5,148 nt of DNA from Chromatiales bacterium (GTDB taxonomy: Bacteria; Pseudomonadota; Gammaproteobacteria; Chromatiales; Chromatiaceae), in the NCBI GenBank assembly GCA_024762485.1, contig JANTHH010000189.1, forward strand, positions 1-5,148, in the 5' to 3' direction. The notes under the pieces were generated by a model. It searched no databases and had not been told where the DNA came from. It saw nothing but the letters and a program-made list of their open reading frames with translations. Below are positions 1 through 5,148 of the stretch, one piece after another. The translations under genes were made by a program, and so were the position numbers. Position 1 is the stretch's first letter. The number at the start of each line of letters is the position of its first letter.

Positions 1-299
1 CCCAGGGCGTGAAACGTGCCTTCGGCGATCATGCCTACAAGCTGTGTGTCAGCTCCACCAAGTCGATGACCGGGCACATGCTCGGTGCAGCAGGTGGTGC
101 CGAAGCGGTGTTTACCATACTCGCATTGCGCGACCAGGTGGCGCCGCCCACCATCAACCTCGACAATCCCGACGAGAACTGCGATCTCGACTACGTGCCG
201 CATACCGCGCGTGAGATGAAGATGGATTTGGCCCTGTCCAATTCCTTCGGCTTCGGCGGGACCAACGGCACACTCGCATTCCGCCGCTTCGAGGGCTGA
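1..299 (+). CDS. fabF: 3-oxoacyl-[acyl-carrier-protein] synthase II, C-terminal part (5' end outside window)
   Basis: Condensing enzyme of type II fatty-acid synthesis in the cytoplasm; it joins malonyl-ACP to an acyl-ACP and is known for elongating C16:1 to C18:1. Only the last 98 or so codons are present, read in the frame whose first complete codon is at 3; the usual length is about 413 residues. Visible family hallmarks are SSTKSMTGH, which carries the active-site lysine (codon 60-62, Lys335 in E. coli) and histidine (codon 75-77, His340), followed by the LGAAGGAEA helix. Near the end, NSFGFGGTNG is the gating/oxyanion loop typical of KAS I/II. The catalytic Cys and first His lie upstream of the window. 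FabB shares these motifs, but the neighbouring pabC and mltG fit fabF. The stop TGA is at 297-299 and pabC starts 17 bases later. Confidence 0.95.
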   Translation, partial: QGVKRAFGDHAYKLCVSSTKSMTGHMLGAAGGAEAVFTILALRDQVAPPTINLDNPDENCDLDYVPHTAREMKMDLALSNSFGFGGTNGTLAFRRFEG

Positions 300-316
300 A
301 CCTGCAGCCAGTCGCC

Positions 317-1141
317 ATGCAGTCCATCCTGGTCAATGGTCAGGCCACGACCGCTGTGGATGCCCACGACCGGGGTCTGCAGTTTGGCGACGGGTTGTTC
401 GAGACCCTGGCCGTGCGTGACGGCCGTCCCTGTCTCTGGCAGCGGCATATGCAGCGTCTGCAGGCCGGTGCCGGTCGGCTCGCCATCGAACTCCCCCCGC
501 TGGATACACTGCGCCATGAGGCACTGTCACTGACGGCGGAATGTAAAGCGGCGGTCCTCAAGCTGATCGTCACCCGCGGGACCGGTGAGCGGGGTTACCG
601 ACCACCGGTCAGGCCACGCACCACACGCGTCCTGATCTGCACCGATGCCCCCGAGCAGCCGCCACAATGGCAGGATGAAGGTGTGCACATCCGCACCTGC
701 ACCACCATCCTCGGCAGCAATCCGCAGCTCGCGGGCGTCAAGCATCTCAATCGTCTGGAGCAGGTACTTGCCCGGGCCGAGTGGGATGACCCGATGATCG
801 CGGAGGGGCTGGTGACCGATGGACAGGGGCGCTTTATCGAGGGCACGGCCACCAACCTGTTCCTGCAACAGGGTGAGCAGCTGCTGACACCGCGGCTCGA
901 TCGATGCGGTGTACGGGGCATCATGCGTGAGCTGGTGATGGCACAGGCACAGGCGTTGGGGACACCCGTGACCGAGGACGATATGTTCGCCGCGGATCTG
1001 GAAGCTGCTGATGCACTCTATCTCACCAACAGCCTGATCGGGGCCTGGCGGGTGCGGTCACTGGCGACACGCACGTTCGATTCTTCCATTCCGACGCACC
1101 CTGCCATCGTCGAGGCAAGGAACAAGGCCTTCCTGCCGTGA
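317..1141 (+). CDS. pabC: Aminodeoxychorismate lyase (PLP-dependent, class IV aminotransferase fold)
   Basis: Cleaves 4-amino-4-deoxychorismate to 4-aminobenzoate and pyruvate in the folate pathway, in the cytoplasm. The 274 residues are close to the E. coli enzyme (269). Motifs in order: DRGLQFGDGLFET (18-30) is the N-terminal class IV signature; LKLIVTRGTGERGY (81-94) is a core strand and loop; LAGVKHLNRLEQVLAR (138-153) carries the Schiff-base lysine Lys142; EGTATNLF (175-182) gives the PLP-phosphate binding region with Glu175; CGVRGIMRE (197-205) and YLTNSLIGAWRVR (235-247) complete the family pattern. IlvE and D-amino-acid aminotransferases share the fold, but the KHLNRLEQVLAR block and position between fabF and mltG are characteristic of PabC. 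No good Shine-Dalgarno precedes ATG 317; the nearest purine run, GAGGG at 291-295, is too far away. Initiation may depend on ribosomes finishing fabF 17 bases upstream. Confidence 0.96.
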   Translation: MQSILVNGQATTAVDAHDRGLQFGDGLFETLAVRDGRPCLWQRHMQRLQAGAGRLAIELPPLDTLRHEALSLTAECKAAVLKLIVTRGTGERGYRPPVRPRTTRVLICTDAPEQPPQWQDEGVHIRTCTTILGSNPQLAGVKHLNRLEQVLARAEWDDPMIAEGLVTDGQGRFIEGTATNLFLQQGEQLLTPRLDRCGVRGIMRELVMAQAQALGTPVTEDDMFAADLEAADALYLTNSLIGAWRVRSLATRTFDSSIPTHPAIVEARNKAFLP

Positions 1142-1176
1142 TGACCACCCGGCCCGAAGCGGTTTAACATCACGCC

Positions 1177-2175
1177 ATGATTCATCGTCTTCTTGGCATA
1201 CTTATCCTCGTCGTCGCCCTGGGTGCCGGCTGGTTCTGGCTGGCATACCAGCAATTTCTCGAACAGCCCCTGGCGGTCCCGGCAACGGGCATGCGCTACC
1301 AGGTGACACCGGGCACCAGCCTGCGTCAACTGGCCGACGACCTGGCCGAAAAAGGGGTGCTCGAACACCCGGAATATCTGCGTTGGTACGCCCGCTACAG
1401 CGGCCAGGCCAGCAGGATCAAGGCAGGCGAATACCAGCTGGAACCAGGTATAACCGCCCCCGCATTGTTGAACCTGCTGGTCAGCGGCAGGACGACCCGC
1501 TATCAGCTGACGCTGGTCGAAGGCTGGAATTTCAGGCAGGTGCGCTCGGCGATCGCGGCCGACCCGGTGCTGGAGAAAACCCTGACAGGCCTCAGCGACG
1601 CTGAACTCATGAGCCGCCTGGGGCACCCGGGCGAGCACCCGGAAGGCCGCTTCTTCCCGGACACCTATCACTATCCACGCGGCACCACCGATGCCGAATT
1701 CCTCGCGCGTGCCTATCGGCGCATGCAGCGCGTGCTCGAGGAGGAATGGGCGGGACGGGAAGAGGGGCTGCCGCTGGACGATCCCTACCAGGCGCTGATC
1801 CTGGCCTCGGTGATCGAGAAGGAGACCGGTGCCCCGGATGAGCGCGCGCAGATCGCAGGGGTGTTCATCCGCCGCCTGCGCAAGGGCATGCGGCTGCAGA
1901 CCGACCCCACGGTCATCTACGGTCTTGGCGAGGATTTCGACGGCAACCTGCGACGACGCGACCTCAGGCAGGACACCCCGTACAACAGCTACACCCGCAA
2001 GGGTCTGCCGCCCACGCCCATCTGCATGCCGGGGCGGGAGGCGATTCATGCGGCGCTGCATCCGGCCGCCGGTGATGCGCTCTATTTCGTTGCCAGGGGG
2101 GACGGCACCCATGTCTTCTCCGCCACCCTGAAGCAGCACAATGCGGCCGTGCGCAAATATCAGTTGAAGCGGTGA
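1177..2175 (+). CDS. mltG: Endolytic murein transglycosylase MltG (YceG family)
   Basis: Inner-membrane enzyme that cuts nascent glycan strands inside the chain, leaving 1,6-anhydro ends, and is thought to terminate peptidoglycan polymerisation. It has 332 residues (E. coli 340). Residues about 4-24 form one transmembrane anchor, with the rest periplasmic. Residues about 40-103 are the LysM-like subdomain (YQVTPGTSLRQLADDL, then IKAGEYQLEPG). The catalytic YceG domain follows: EGWNFRQVR (115-123), EGRFFPDTYHYPRGT (156-170), ILASVIEKETG (208-218), where Glu214 is the likely equivalent of catalytic Glu218 in E. coli, then GMRLQTDPTVIYGLG (237-251), TPYNSYTRKGLPPTPI (267-282) and the C-terminal GTHVFSATLKQHN. 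All key motifs are intact. ATG 1177 places the membrane anchor at the N-terminus; an in-frame ATG at 1141 meets a stop after eight codons. No clear Shine-Dalgarno is visible. Confidence 0.96.
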   Translation: MIHRLLGILILVVALGAGWFWLAYQQFLEQPLAVPATGMRYQVTPGTSLRQLADDLAEKGVLEHPEYLRWYARYSGQASRIKAGEYQLEPGITAPALLNLLVSGRTTRYQLTLVEGWNFRQVRSAIAADPVLEKTLTGLSDAELMSRLGHPGEHPEGRFFPDTYHYPRGTTDAEFLARAYRRMQRVLEEEWAGREEGLPLDDPYQALILASVIEKETGAPDERAQIAGVFIRRLRKGMRLQTDPTVIYGLGEDFDGNLRRRDLRQDTPYNSYTRKGLPPTPICMPGREAIHAALHPAAGDALYFVARGDGTHVFSATLKQHNAAVRKYQLKR

Positions 2176-2176
2176 G
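2171..2176 (+). promoter_or_regulatory. Ribosome binding site favouring the ATG 2181 start of tmk
   Basis: GGTGAG lies four bases before ATG 2181, and its GGTGA part is complementary to the extreme 3' end of 16S rRNA. It overlaps the stop codon of mltG (TGA 2173-2175). This supports ATG 2181 over GTG 2172 as the tmk start, although GTG 2172 would give a classic four-base GTGA overlap. It is short and could be coincidental. Confidence 0.4.
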
Positions 2177-2180
2177 ACCC

Positions 2181-2813
2181 ATGTCGACGGCAAGATTCAT
2201 CACCATCGAGGGGATAGAAGGGGCCGGCAAGAGCACCTGCATGGATATTGTCGAGCAGCGGGTCTCGGCCCGCGGCAAGCCGGTGCTGACGACCCGCGAG
2301 CCGGGTGGCACGCCGCTGGGCGAATCGCTTCGTGAACTGCTGCTCGGCCATCGTCACGACGGCATGGCGGACGATACCGAACTGCTGTTGATGTTCGCGG
2401 CACGGGCCGAACACCTGCGCAACAAGATCGAGCCCGCCCTTGCCTCCGGCACCTGGGTGCTGTGTGACCGCTTCACCGATGCCACCTTCGCCTATCAGGG
2501 CGGTGGCCGGGGCCTGCCGATGTCACGGATCGAGGCCCTGCAGGACTGGGTCCAGGGCGACATGCGACCCGATTTGACCCTGTTGCTGGACCTGCCCGTC
2601 GATCTGGGTCTGGAGCGGGCGGGCAAGCGCTCGGCTCCGGACCGGTTCGAGAAAAACGACCTGGAATTCTTCGAGCGGGTACGCCAGGCCTATCTCGACA
2701 TCGCCGCGCGCGAACCCGCCCGGGTGCGCGTGATCGACGCCGCCAGACCCCTGAACGAAGTCCAGGCACAGATCAGCCGGGTCGTCGACGGCTTTCTCGA
2801 TGAGCTCGACTGA
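2181..2813 (+). CDS. tmk: Thymidylate (dTMP) kinase
   Basis: Phosphorylates dTMP to dTDP with ATP, an essential cytoplasmic step toward dTTP. From ATG 2181 it has 210 residues, or 213 from the in-frame GTG at 2172; E. coli Tmk has 213. Motifs: the P-loop GIEGAGKST at 11-19; TREPGGTPLGE at 38-48, the dTMP-binding segment with Arg39; the DRF version of the DRY motif at 96-98 in CDRFTDATFAYQGGGRG; and the lid around 146-158 (RAGKRSAPDRFEK). As in the E. coli-type enzyme, basic residues sit in the lid while the P-loop has Glu instead of Arg. The gene begins at or just after the mltG stop and its last 14 bases overlap holB. I prefer ATG 2181 because of the GGTGAG just before it and because the extra MRP of the longer form shows no recognisable conserved feature. 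Confidence 0.96.
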   Translation: MSTARFITIEGIEGAGKSTCMDIVEQRVSARGKPVLTTREPGGTPLGESLRELLLGHRHDGMADDTELLLMFAARAEHLRNKIEPALASGTWVLCDRFTDATFAYQGGGRGLPMSRIEALQDWVQGDMRPDLTLLLDLPVDLGLERAGKRSAPDRFEKNDLEFFERVRQAYLDIAAREPARVRVIDAARPLNEVQAQISRVVDGFLDELD

Positions 2814-3816
2814 GACCAGCAGCGGCCTGCCGGCATCACTGCCGCCCTGGCATCAGGCCAACTGGCAGCGCCTCTCTGCGAGCCATCATGCCGCCCGTCT
2901 GCCGCACGCCCTGCTGCTCAACGGACCTGCGGGGCTGGGCAAGGGGCTGTTCGCCCGCGCTCTGGCAAATCTGCTGGTCTGTGAGAATCCCGCCAGGCAG
3001 GGTGTGCCTTGCGGTGACTGCCCCTCCTGCAGACAGGTGGCGGCGGGCAGCCATCCCGACATCAAGTACATCGAGCCCGACGAGCCGGGAAAACAGCTCA
3101 AGGTGGAGCAGATCCGCGGCCTGTGCGGGCAGAGTGTGCTCACCGCACAGGGTGAGGGTTCCCGCGTGTTTGTCATCGAGCCTGCCGATGCCATGAACGT
3201 GGCCGCGGCCAATGCCCTGCTGAAGACGCTGGAGGAGCCGGTGCCGAGCACGGTACTGATCCTGGTGAGCAGCCAGCCGCAGCGGTTGCCGGCGACGATC
3301 GTCAGCCGTTGCCAGAAAGTCGCCTTTCAGCCCCCGCCGGCGGACGAGGGCATCGACTGGCTGGCGATGCAGGGCGTGGATGCCGCAGTGGCCGGACGCC
3401 TGCTGGGCCTTGCCGCACAGGCACCGCTGGCCGCCCTGGCCGCCGCTGAGGAGGGGTTGCTCGAACGGCATGACCCGTTACAGCGTGATTTCCTCGCTCT
3501 CGCCGAGGGACGGGGTGATCCACTTGCGCTGGCGCAGGCATGGAAGGGGCAGCCACCCGAGGTCCTGCTCGGCTGGCTGGTGCTGTGGCTGACCGATCTG
3601 ACGCAACTGGCTGCCAGCACACAGCCGCCCCGCCTGTTCAGCACCGCCGACCCCGGGCGGTTGCAAAGCCTGGCCAAAAGATTAGACTCAAAAAGACTTT
3701 ACGCATTTCTGGACCGGATACAGGAGACACGCCGTCAGCTGGCGCGGAACCTCAACCCGGAGCTCCTCCTCGAAGGACTCTTGCTGGAGTGGGCGCGGCT
3801 GGTTCGCAGATCCTAG
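2800..3816 (+). CDS. holB: DNA polymerase III, delta' subunit of the clamp loader
   Basis: The stator subunit of the DnaX clamp-loader complex, which opens and loads the beta sliding clamp on DNA. It has 338 residues (E. coli 334). Residues about 1-180 form the AAA+ core: LPHALLLNGPAGLGKG (34-49); a zinc-binding set Cys61, Cys71, Cys74 and Cys77; HPD (85-87); the ANALLKTLEEP box (137-147); and the SRC motif (169-171), whose Arg170 is the arginine finger acting on a neighbouring DnaX subunit. The P-loop keeps Gly-Lys but has Gly49 where an ATPase has Ser/Thr, which fits the known lack of ATP hydrolysis in delta'. The C-terminal collar helices show LARNLNPELLLEGLLLEW near the end. DnaX is excluded by length and by this P-loop. 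ATG 2800 lies inside the end of tmk (14-base overlap), implying coupled translation. Codons around 3676-3699 are unusually AT-rich and rare. Confidence 0.96.
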   Translation: MSSTETSSGLPASLPPWHQANWQRLSASHHAARLPHALLLNGPAGLGKGLFARALANLLVCENPARQGVPCGDCPSCRQVAAGSHPDIKYIEPDEPGKQLKVEQIRGLCGQSVLTAQGEGSRVFVIEPADAMNVAAANALLKTLEEPVPSTVLILVSSQPQRLPATIVSRCQKVAFQPPPADEGIDWLAMQGVDAAVAGRLLGLAAQAPLAALAAAEEGLLERHDPLQRDFLALAEGRGDPLALAQAWKGQPPEVLLGWLVLWLTDLTQLAASTQPPRLFSTADPGRLQSLAKRLDSKRLYAFLDRIQETRRQLARNLNPELLLEGLLLEWARLVRRS

Positions 3817-3830
3817 GACATCGCAACGCA

Positions 3831-4184
3831 ATGGCACAGGCACCGCAGGCCCGACAGGGAATACTCTCTCTCACCATCAAGGACAAGAACGCCCTGTACG
3901 CGGCATATATGCAGTTCATCAAGAATGGCGGTCTGTTCATCCCGACCACCAAGCAGTACAAGATCGGCGACGAGGTGTTCATGTTGCTGAGCCTGATGGA
4001 TGAGACCGAGCGCCTGCCGGTGGCCGGCAAGGTGGTGTGGACCACACCGGTGGGTGCCGAGGGCAACCGTGCGGCCGGTGTCGGTGTCCAGTTCAGCGAT
4101 CAGGACGGCGGTGCCGCGCGCAACAAGATCGAGACCTATCTCGCCGGCGCACTCAGCTCCGACAAACCGACCCATACCCTCTGA
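3831..4184 (+). CDS. pilZ: Type IV pilus assembly / twitching motility PilZ protein
   Basis: Small cytoplasmic single-domain protein needed for type IV pilus biogenesis in Pseudomonas and Xanthomonas, where it works with the extension ATPase PilB and the regulator FimX. It has 117 residues (P. aeruginosa PilZ 118) and matches that protein, as I recall its sequence, closely along its length: GILSLTIKDKNALYAAYM, FIKNGGLFIPT, YKIGDEVFMLL, VAGKVVWTTPVG, NRAAGVGVQF and the end NKIETYLAGALSSDKPTHT. The RxxxR motif that captures cyclic di-GMP is absent, and the (D/N)xSxxG motif is reduced to KNGGLF. It is therefore expected not to bind the nucleotide itself, as known for this PilZ subgroup. The same frame stays open upstream to 3540, but that stretch lies on holB and the alignment begins at ATG 3831. 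AGGA at 3815-3818, overlapping the holB stop, is a weak and rather distant Shine-Dalgarno. Confidence 0.95.
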   Translation: MAQAPQARQGILSLTIKDKNALYAAYMQFIKNGGLFIPTTKQYKIGDEVFMLLSLMDETERLPVAGKVVWTTPVGAEGNRAAGVGVQFSDQDGGAARNKIETYLAGALSSDKPTHTL

Positions 4185-4198
4185 CCCGATAGAATTCC

Positions 4199-4978
4199 AT
4201 GCTGGTTGATTCCCACTGCCACCTCGACCGGGTGGACCTGACCCCCTACGACAACGATTTCTCCCGCTTCGTTGCCAGCACCCGTGAGTCAGGGGTCTCG
4301 CACATGCTCTGTGTTGCCATCGACCTGGAAAACTACCCGGCGATGCTCGACCTGGTCAGTCCCTACGAGGACATATCCACCTCGGTGGGCGTGCACCCGA
4401 ACGACAAGGATCGCCACGAACCCTCTGTCGGCGAACTGGTGGACCTTGCCCGGGAGGGCAGCAATGTCGCCATCGGCGAGACCGGACTCGACTACTACTA
4501 TGGTGAGGGCGACATGGCCTGGCAGCAGGCGCGCTTTCGCACCCACATCCGCGCCGCGCGGGAGGCCGGCAAACCGCTGATCATCCACACCCGTGACGCC
4601 AGGGAGGATACCCTGCGCATCATGGACGAGGAGGGCGCCCGGGAGGCCGGCGGGGTGATGCACTGTTTCACCGAGACCTGGGAGATGGCCAGGGCAGCGA
4701 TGGACATGGGTTTCTATATCTCCTTTTCGGGTATCGTCACCTTCAAAAATGCCCAGTCACTGCGCGATGTGGCCAGCCGGGTGCCGTTGGAGCGGATGCT
4801 GATCGAGACCGACTCACCATACCTGGCGCCGGTGCCACATCGTGGCAAGCCGAATGAGCCGCGTCATGTCCGCCATGTCTGCGAGACCATCGCCGGACTG
4901 CGAGGAATCGAGCCCGAGGCGCTGGCACAGATAACCGCCGACAATTTTTTTCACTTGTTCGAGGCCGCGGCCGGATAG
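4199..4978 (+). CDS. TatD-family metal-dependent hydrolase (YcfH type, putative 3'-5' DNase)
   Basis: Member of the TatD branch of the amidohydrolase superfamily, a cytoplasmic TIM-barrel with two divalent metals. Relatives have 3'-5' exonuclease activity on DNA and a proposed repair role; they are not part of the Tat export machinery. The 259 residues are typical of the family. Metal ligands appear in the expected order: His6 and His8 in DSHCHLD, Glu94 in IGETGLDYYY, His130 in IIHTRDA, His155 in GVMHCF and Asp205 in ETDSPYLAP. GVHPND (64-69) and the C-terminal barrel are also standard. Position after holB and pilZ corresponds to PA2959 in P. aeruginosa and ycfH in E. coli. The gene starts 14 bases after pilZ, with no good Shine-Dalgarno. 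Paralogues TatD and YjjV share the fold, but the context points to the YcfH lineage. A run of seven T (4945-4951) encodes Phe-Phe near the end. Confidence 0.95.
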   Translation: MLVDSHCHLDRVDLTPYDNDFSRFVASTRESGVSHMLCVAIDLENYPAMLDLVSPYEDISTSVGVHPNDKDRHEPSVGELVDLAREGSNVAIGETGLDYYYGEGDMAWQQARFRTHIRAAREAGKPLIIHTRDAREDTLRIMDEEGAREAGGVMHCFTETWEMARAAMDMGFYISFSGIVTFKNAQSLRDVASRVPLERMLIETDSPYLAPVPHRGKPNEPRHVRHVCETIAGLRGIEPEALAQITADNFFHLFEAAAG

Positions 4979-4989
4979 ACCCGCCGGCC
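4969..4989 (+). other. GC-rich hairpin spanning the tatD stop codon
   Basis: GGCCGG (4969-4974) can pair perfectly with CCGGCC (4984-4989) around a nine-base loop that contains the tatD stop TAG (4976-4978). No T-run follows, so it does not look like an intrinsic terminator. It directly abuts the next hairpin at 4990, so the two could stack. In GC-rich DNA a six-base pairing of this kind can arise by chance. Confidence 0.4.
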
Positions 4990-5009
4990 CACCGACAGGG
5001 AGGTCGGTG
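4990..5009 (+). promoter_or_regulatory. Hairpin presenting the Shine-Dalgarno in its loop; candidate CsrA/RsmA site
   Basis: CACCGAC (4990-4996) pairs perfectly with GTCGGTG (5003-5009), leaving the hexaloop AGGGAG (4997-5002). The stem ends exactly at the ATG of the next gene (5010). The Shine-Dalgarno GGAGGT (4999-5004), five bases before the ATG, lies mostly in the loop. ACAGGGAGGT differs at one position from the ACARGGATGT core of the CsrA consensus, and the GGA sits in a hexaloop closed by the AC/GT pairs typical of CsrA targets. The structure and match are seen; binding and repression are inferred. It is not followed by a T-run, which argues against a terminator. Confidence 0.5.
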
Positions 5010-5148
5010 ATGTCACACTCGCTACCGCCCCCGCTCGGCGCACGCCCGGAGCCCTCACGCCGCCTGCTGATCCTCTCGGTTGTCAGCCACGCCATGGCGG
5101 GGCTGGCAGTGGGGCTGGCCGCGTTGCCGGTGCCTGCAGAGATCATGC
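5010..5148 (+). CDS. Start of an unidentified small membrane protein (3' end outside window)
   Basis: Forty-six codons are visible from ATG 5010 to the window edge without a stop. The ATG is preceded by the strongest Shine-Dalgarno in the window (GGAGGT, five-base spacing). The N-terminus is a Pro-rich, Arg-containing stretch (residues 1-18, ending PSRR), followed by a hydrophobic segment at about 19-43 (LLILSVVSHAMAGLAVGLA, then ALPVP). The arginines before it suggest the N-terminus is in the cytoplasm. The pattern Ser-Arg, a Leu-rich helix with a central His, then LPxP resembles the start of YgfX/CptA-type inner-membrane proteins, but so little is visible that this is a weak guess; an unrelated small membrane protein or a larger membrane protein is equally possible. 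It lies 31 bases after tatD with no visible promoter or terminator between, so it may be the last gene of the same operon. Confidence 0.7.
   Translation, partial: MSHSLPPPLGARPEPSRRLLILSVVSHAMAGLAVGLAALPVPAEIM

Noticed and set aside
1142..1176. Possible promoter in the pabC-mltG gap (TTTAACAT before the mltG ATG)
   Set aside because: The -10-like match is poor, no paired -35 element is evident, and the 35-base gap is ordinary for an operon.
1018..2193. A 391-codon open frame on the minus strand opposite mltG, longer than mltG itself
   Set aside because: It is the mirror of GC-rich codon usage opposite a fully motif-supported mltG; its protein shows no recognisable domain, its start lies beyond the mltG end inside tmk, and it would overlap the conserved operon almost entirely.
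2836..3471. A 211-codon minus-strand open frame opposite holB
   Set aside because: It lies entirely within holB, whose AAA+, zinc and SRC motifs are intact on the other strand, and it shows no family motif of its own.
3811..3818. Palindrome TCCTAGGA at the holB stop
   Set aside because: An eight-base palindrome with a CTAG core is uncommon, but nothing around it suggests an operator; it is explained by the stop codon and a weak AGGA Shine-Dalgarno for pilZ.
3540..3830. Long N-terminal extension of the pilZ frame
   Set aside because: This stretch overlies the holB 3' end in another frame; its translation is low-complexity Pro/Ala/Arg, and homology to PilZ begins at the ATG at 3831.
4945..4951. 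Run of seven T as a possible terminator or slippage site near the tatD end
   Set aside because: No GC-rich stem precedes it, and it encodes the family-typical Asn-Phe-Phe segment in frame, so it is most simply coding sequence.
4990..5009. Hairpin read as an intrinsic terminator for tatD
   Set aside because: No T-run follows; instead the ATG of the next gene follows directly, and the loop is a Shine-Dalgarno.
1..5148. CRISPR array, tRNA or rRNA gene, insertion sequence, attachment site or phage genes
   Set aside because: I saw no spaced direct repeats, cloverleaf-like sequences, transposase or integrase motifs or terminal inverted repeats; coding genes on one strand fill almost the whole window.

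Overview
The window is a compact, GC-rich stretch (about 60-65% GC by eye, not computed) of a gammaproteobacterial chromosome, with every recognised gene on the + strand. The gene order fabF-pabC-mltG-tmk-holB-pilZ-tatD matches the arrangement known from Pseudomonas aeruginosa and related non-enteric Gammaproteobacteria. The PilZ protein is close to the Pseudomonas type IV pilus PilZ. The sequence does not name a genus. Absence of a Pseudomonas-specific marker and the unfamiliar gene after tatD leave other Gammaproteobacteria, such as Chromatiales or relatives, equally possible.

Layout: (1) 1-299, the 3' end of fabF (fatty-acid elongation), cut by the window edge. (2) 317-1141, pabC (4-aminobenzoate for folate). 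(3) 1177-2175, mltG (septal or terminating murein lytic transglycosylase). (4) 2181-2813, tmk (dTMP kinase; a GTG start at 2172 overlapping the mltG stop is possible). (5) 2800-3816, holB (clamp-loader delta' subunit), overlapping tmk by 14 bases. (6) 3831-4184, pilZ (type IV pilus assembly and twitching). (7) 4199-4978, tatD/ycfH-type metal-dependent hydrolase. (8) From 5010 off the right edge, the start of a small, apparently membrane-anchored protein that I cannot name firmly.

Intergenic gaps are 14-35 bases, with no visible terminator or convincing promoter. The set therefore reads as one operon linking lipid synthesis, folate/dTMP supply, wall synthesis, replication and pilus function. 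Translation starts inside the operon are mostly weak in Shine-Dalgarno signal, which suggests translational coupling.

No novel system is evident; this is largely a conserved housekeeping operon. The signal most worth a second look is at 4990-5009: a perfect 7-bp hairpin with the hexaloop AGGGAG, holding the Shine-Dalgarno sequence of the last gene and ending immediately before its ATG. Its shape and sequence fit a CsrA/RsmA binding site. A second GC-rich hairpin spanning the tatD stop codon abuts it. A weaker curiosity is a cluster of rare codons and A-runs late in holB, in a region where a -1 shift would read through into pilZ.
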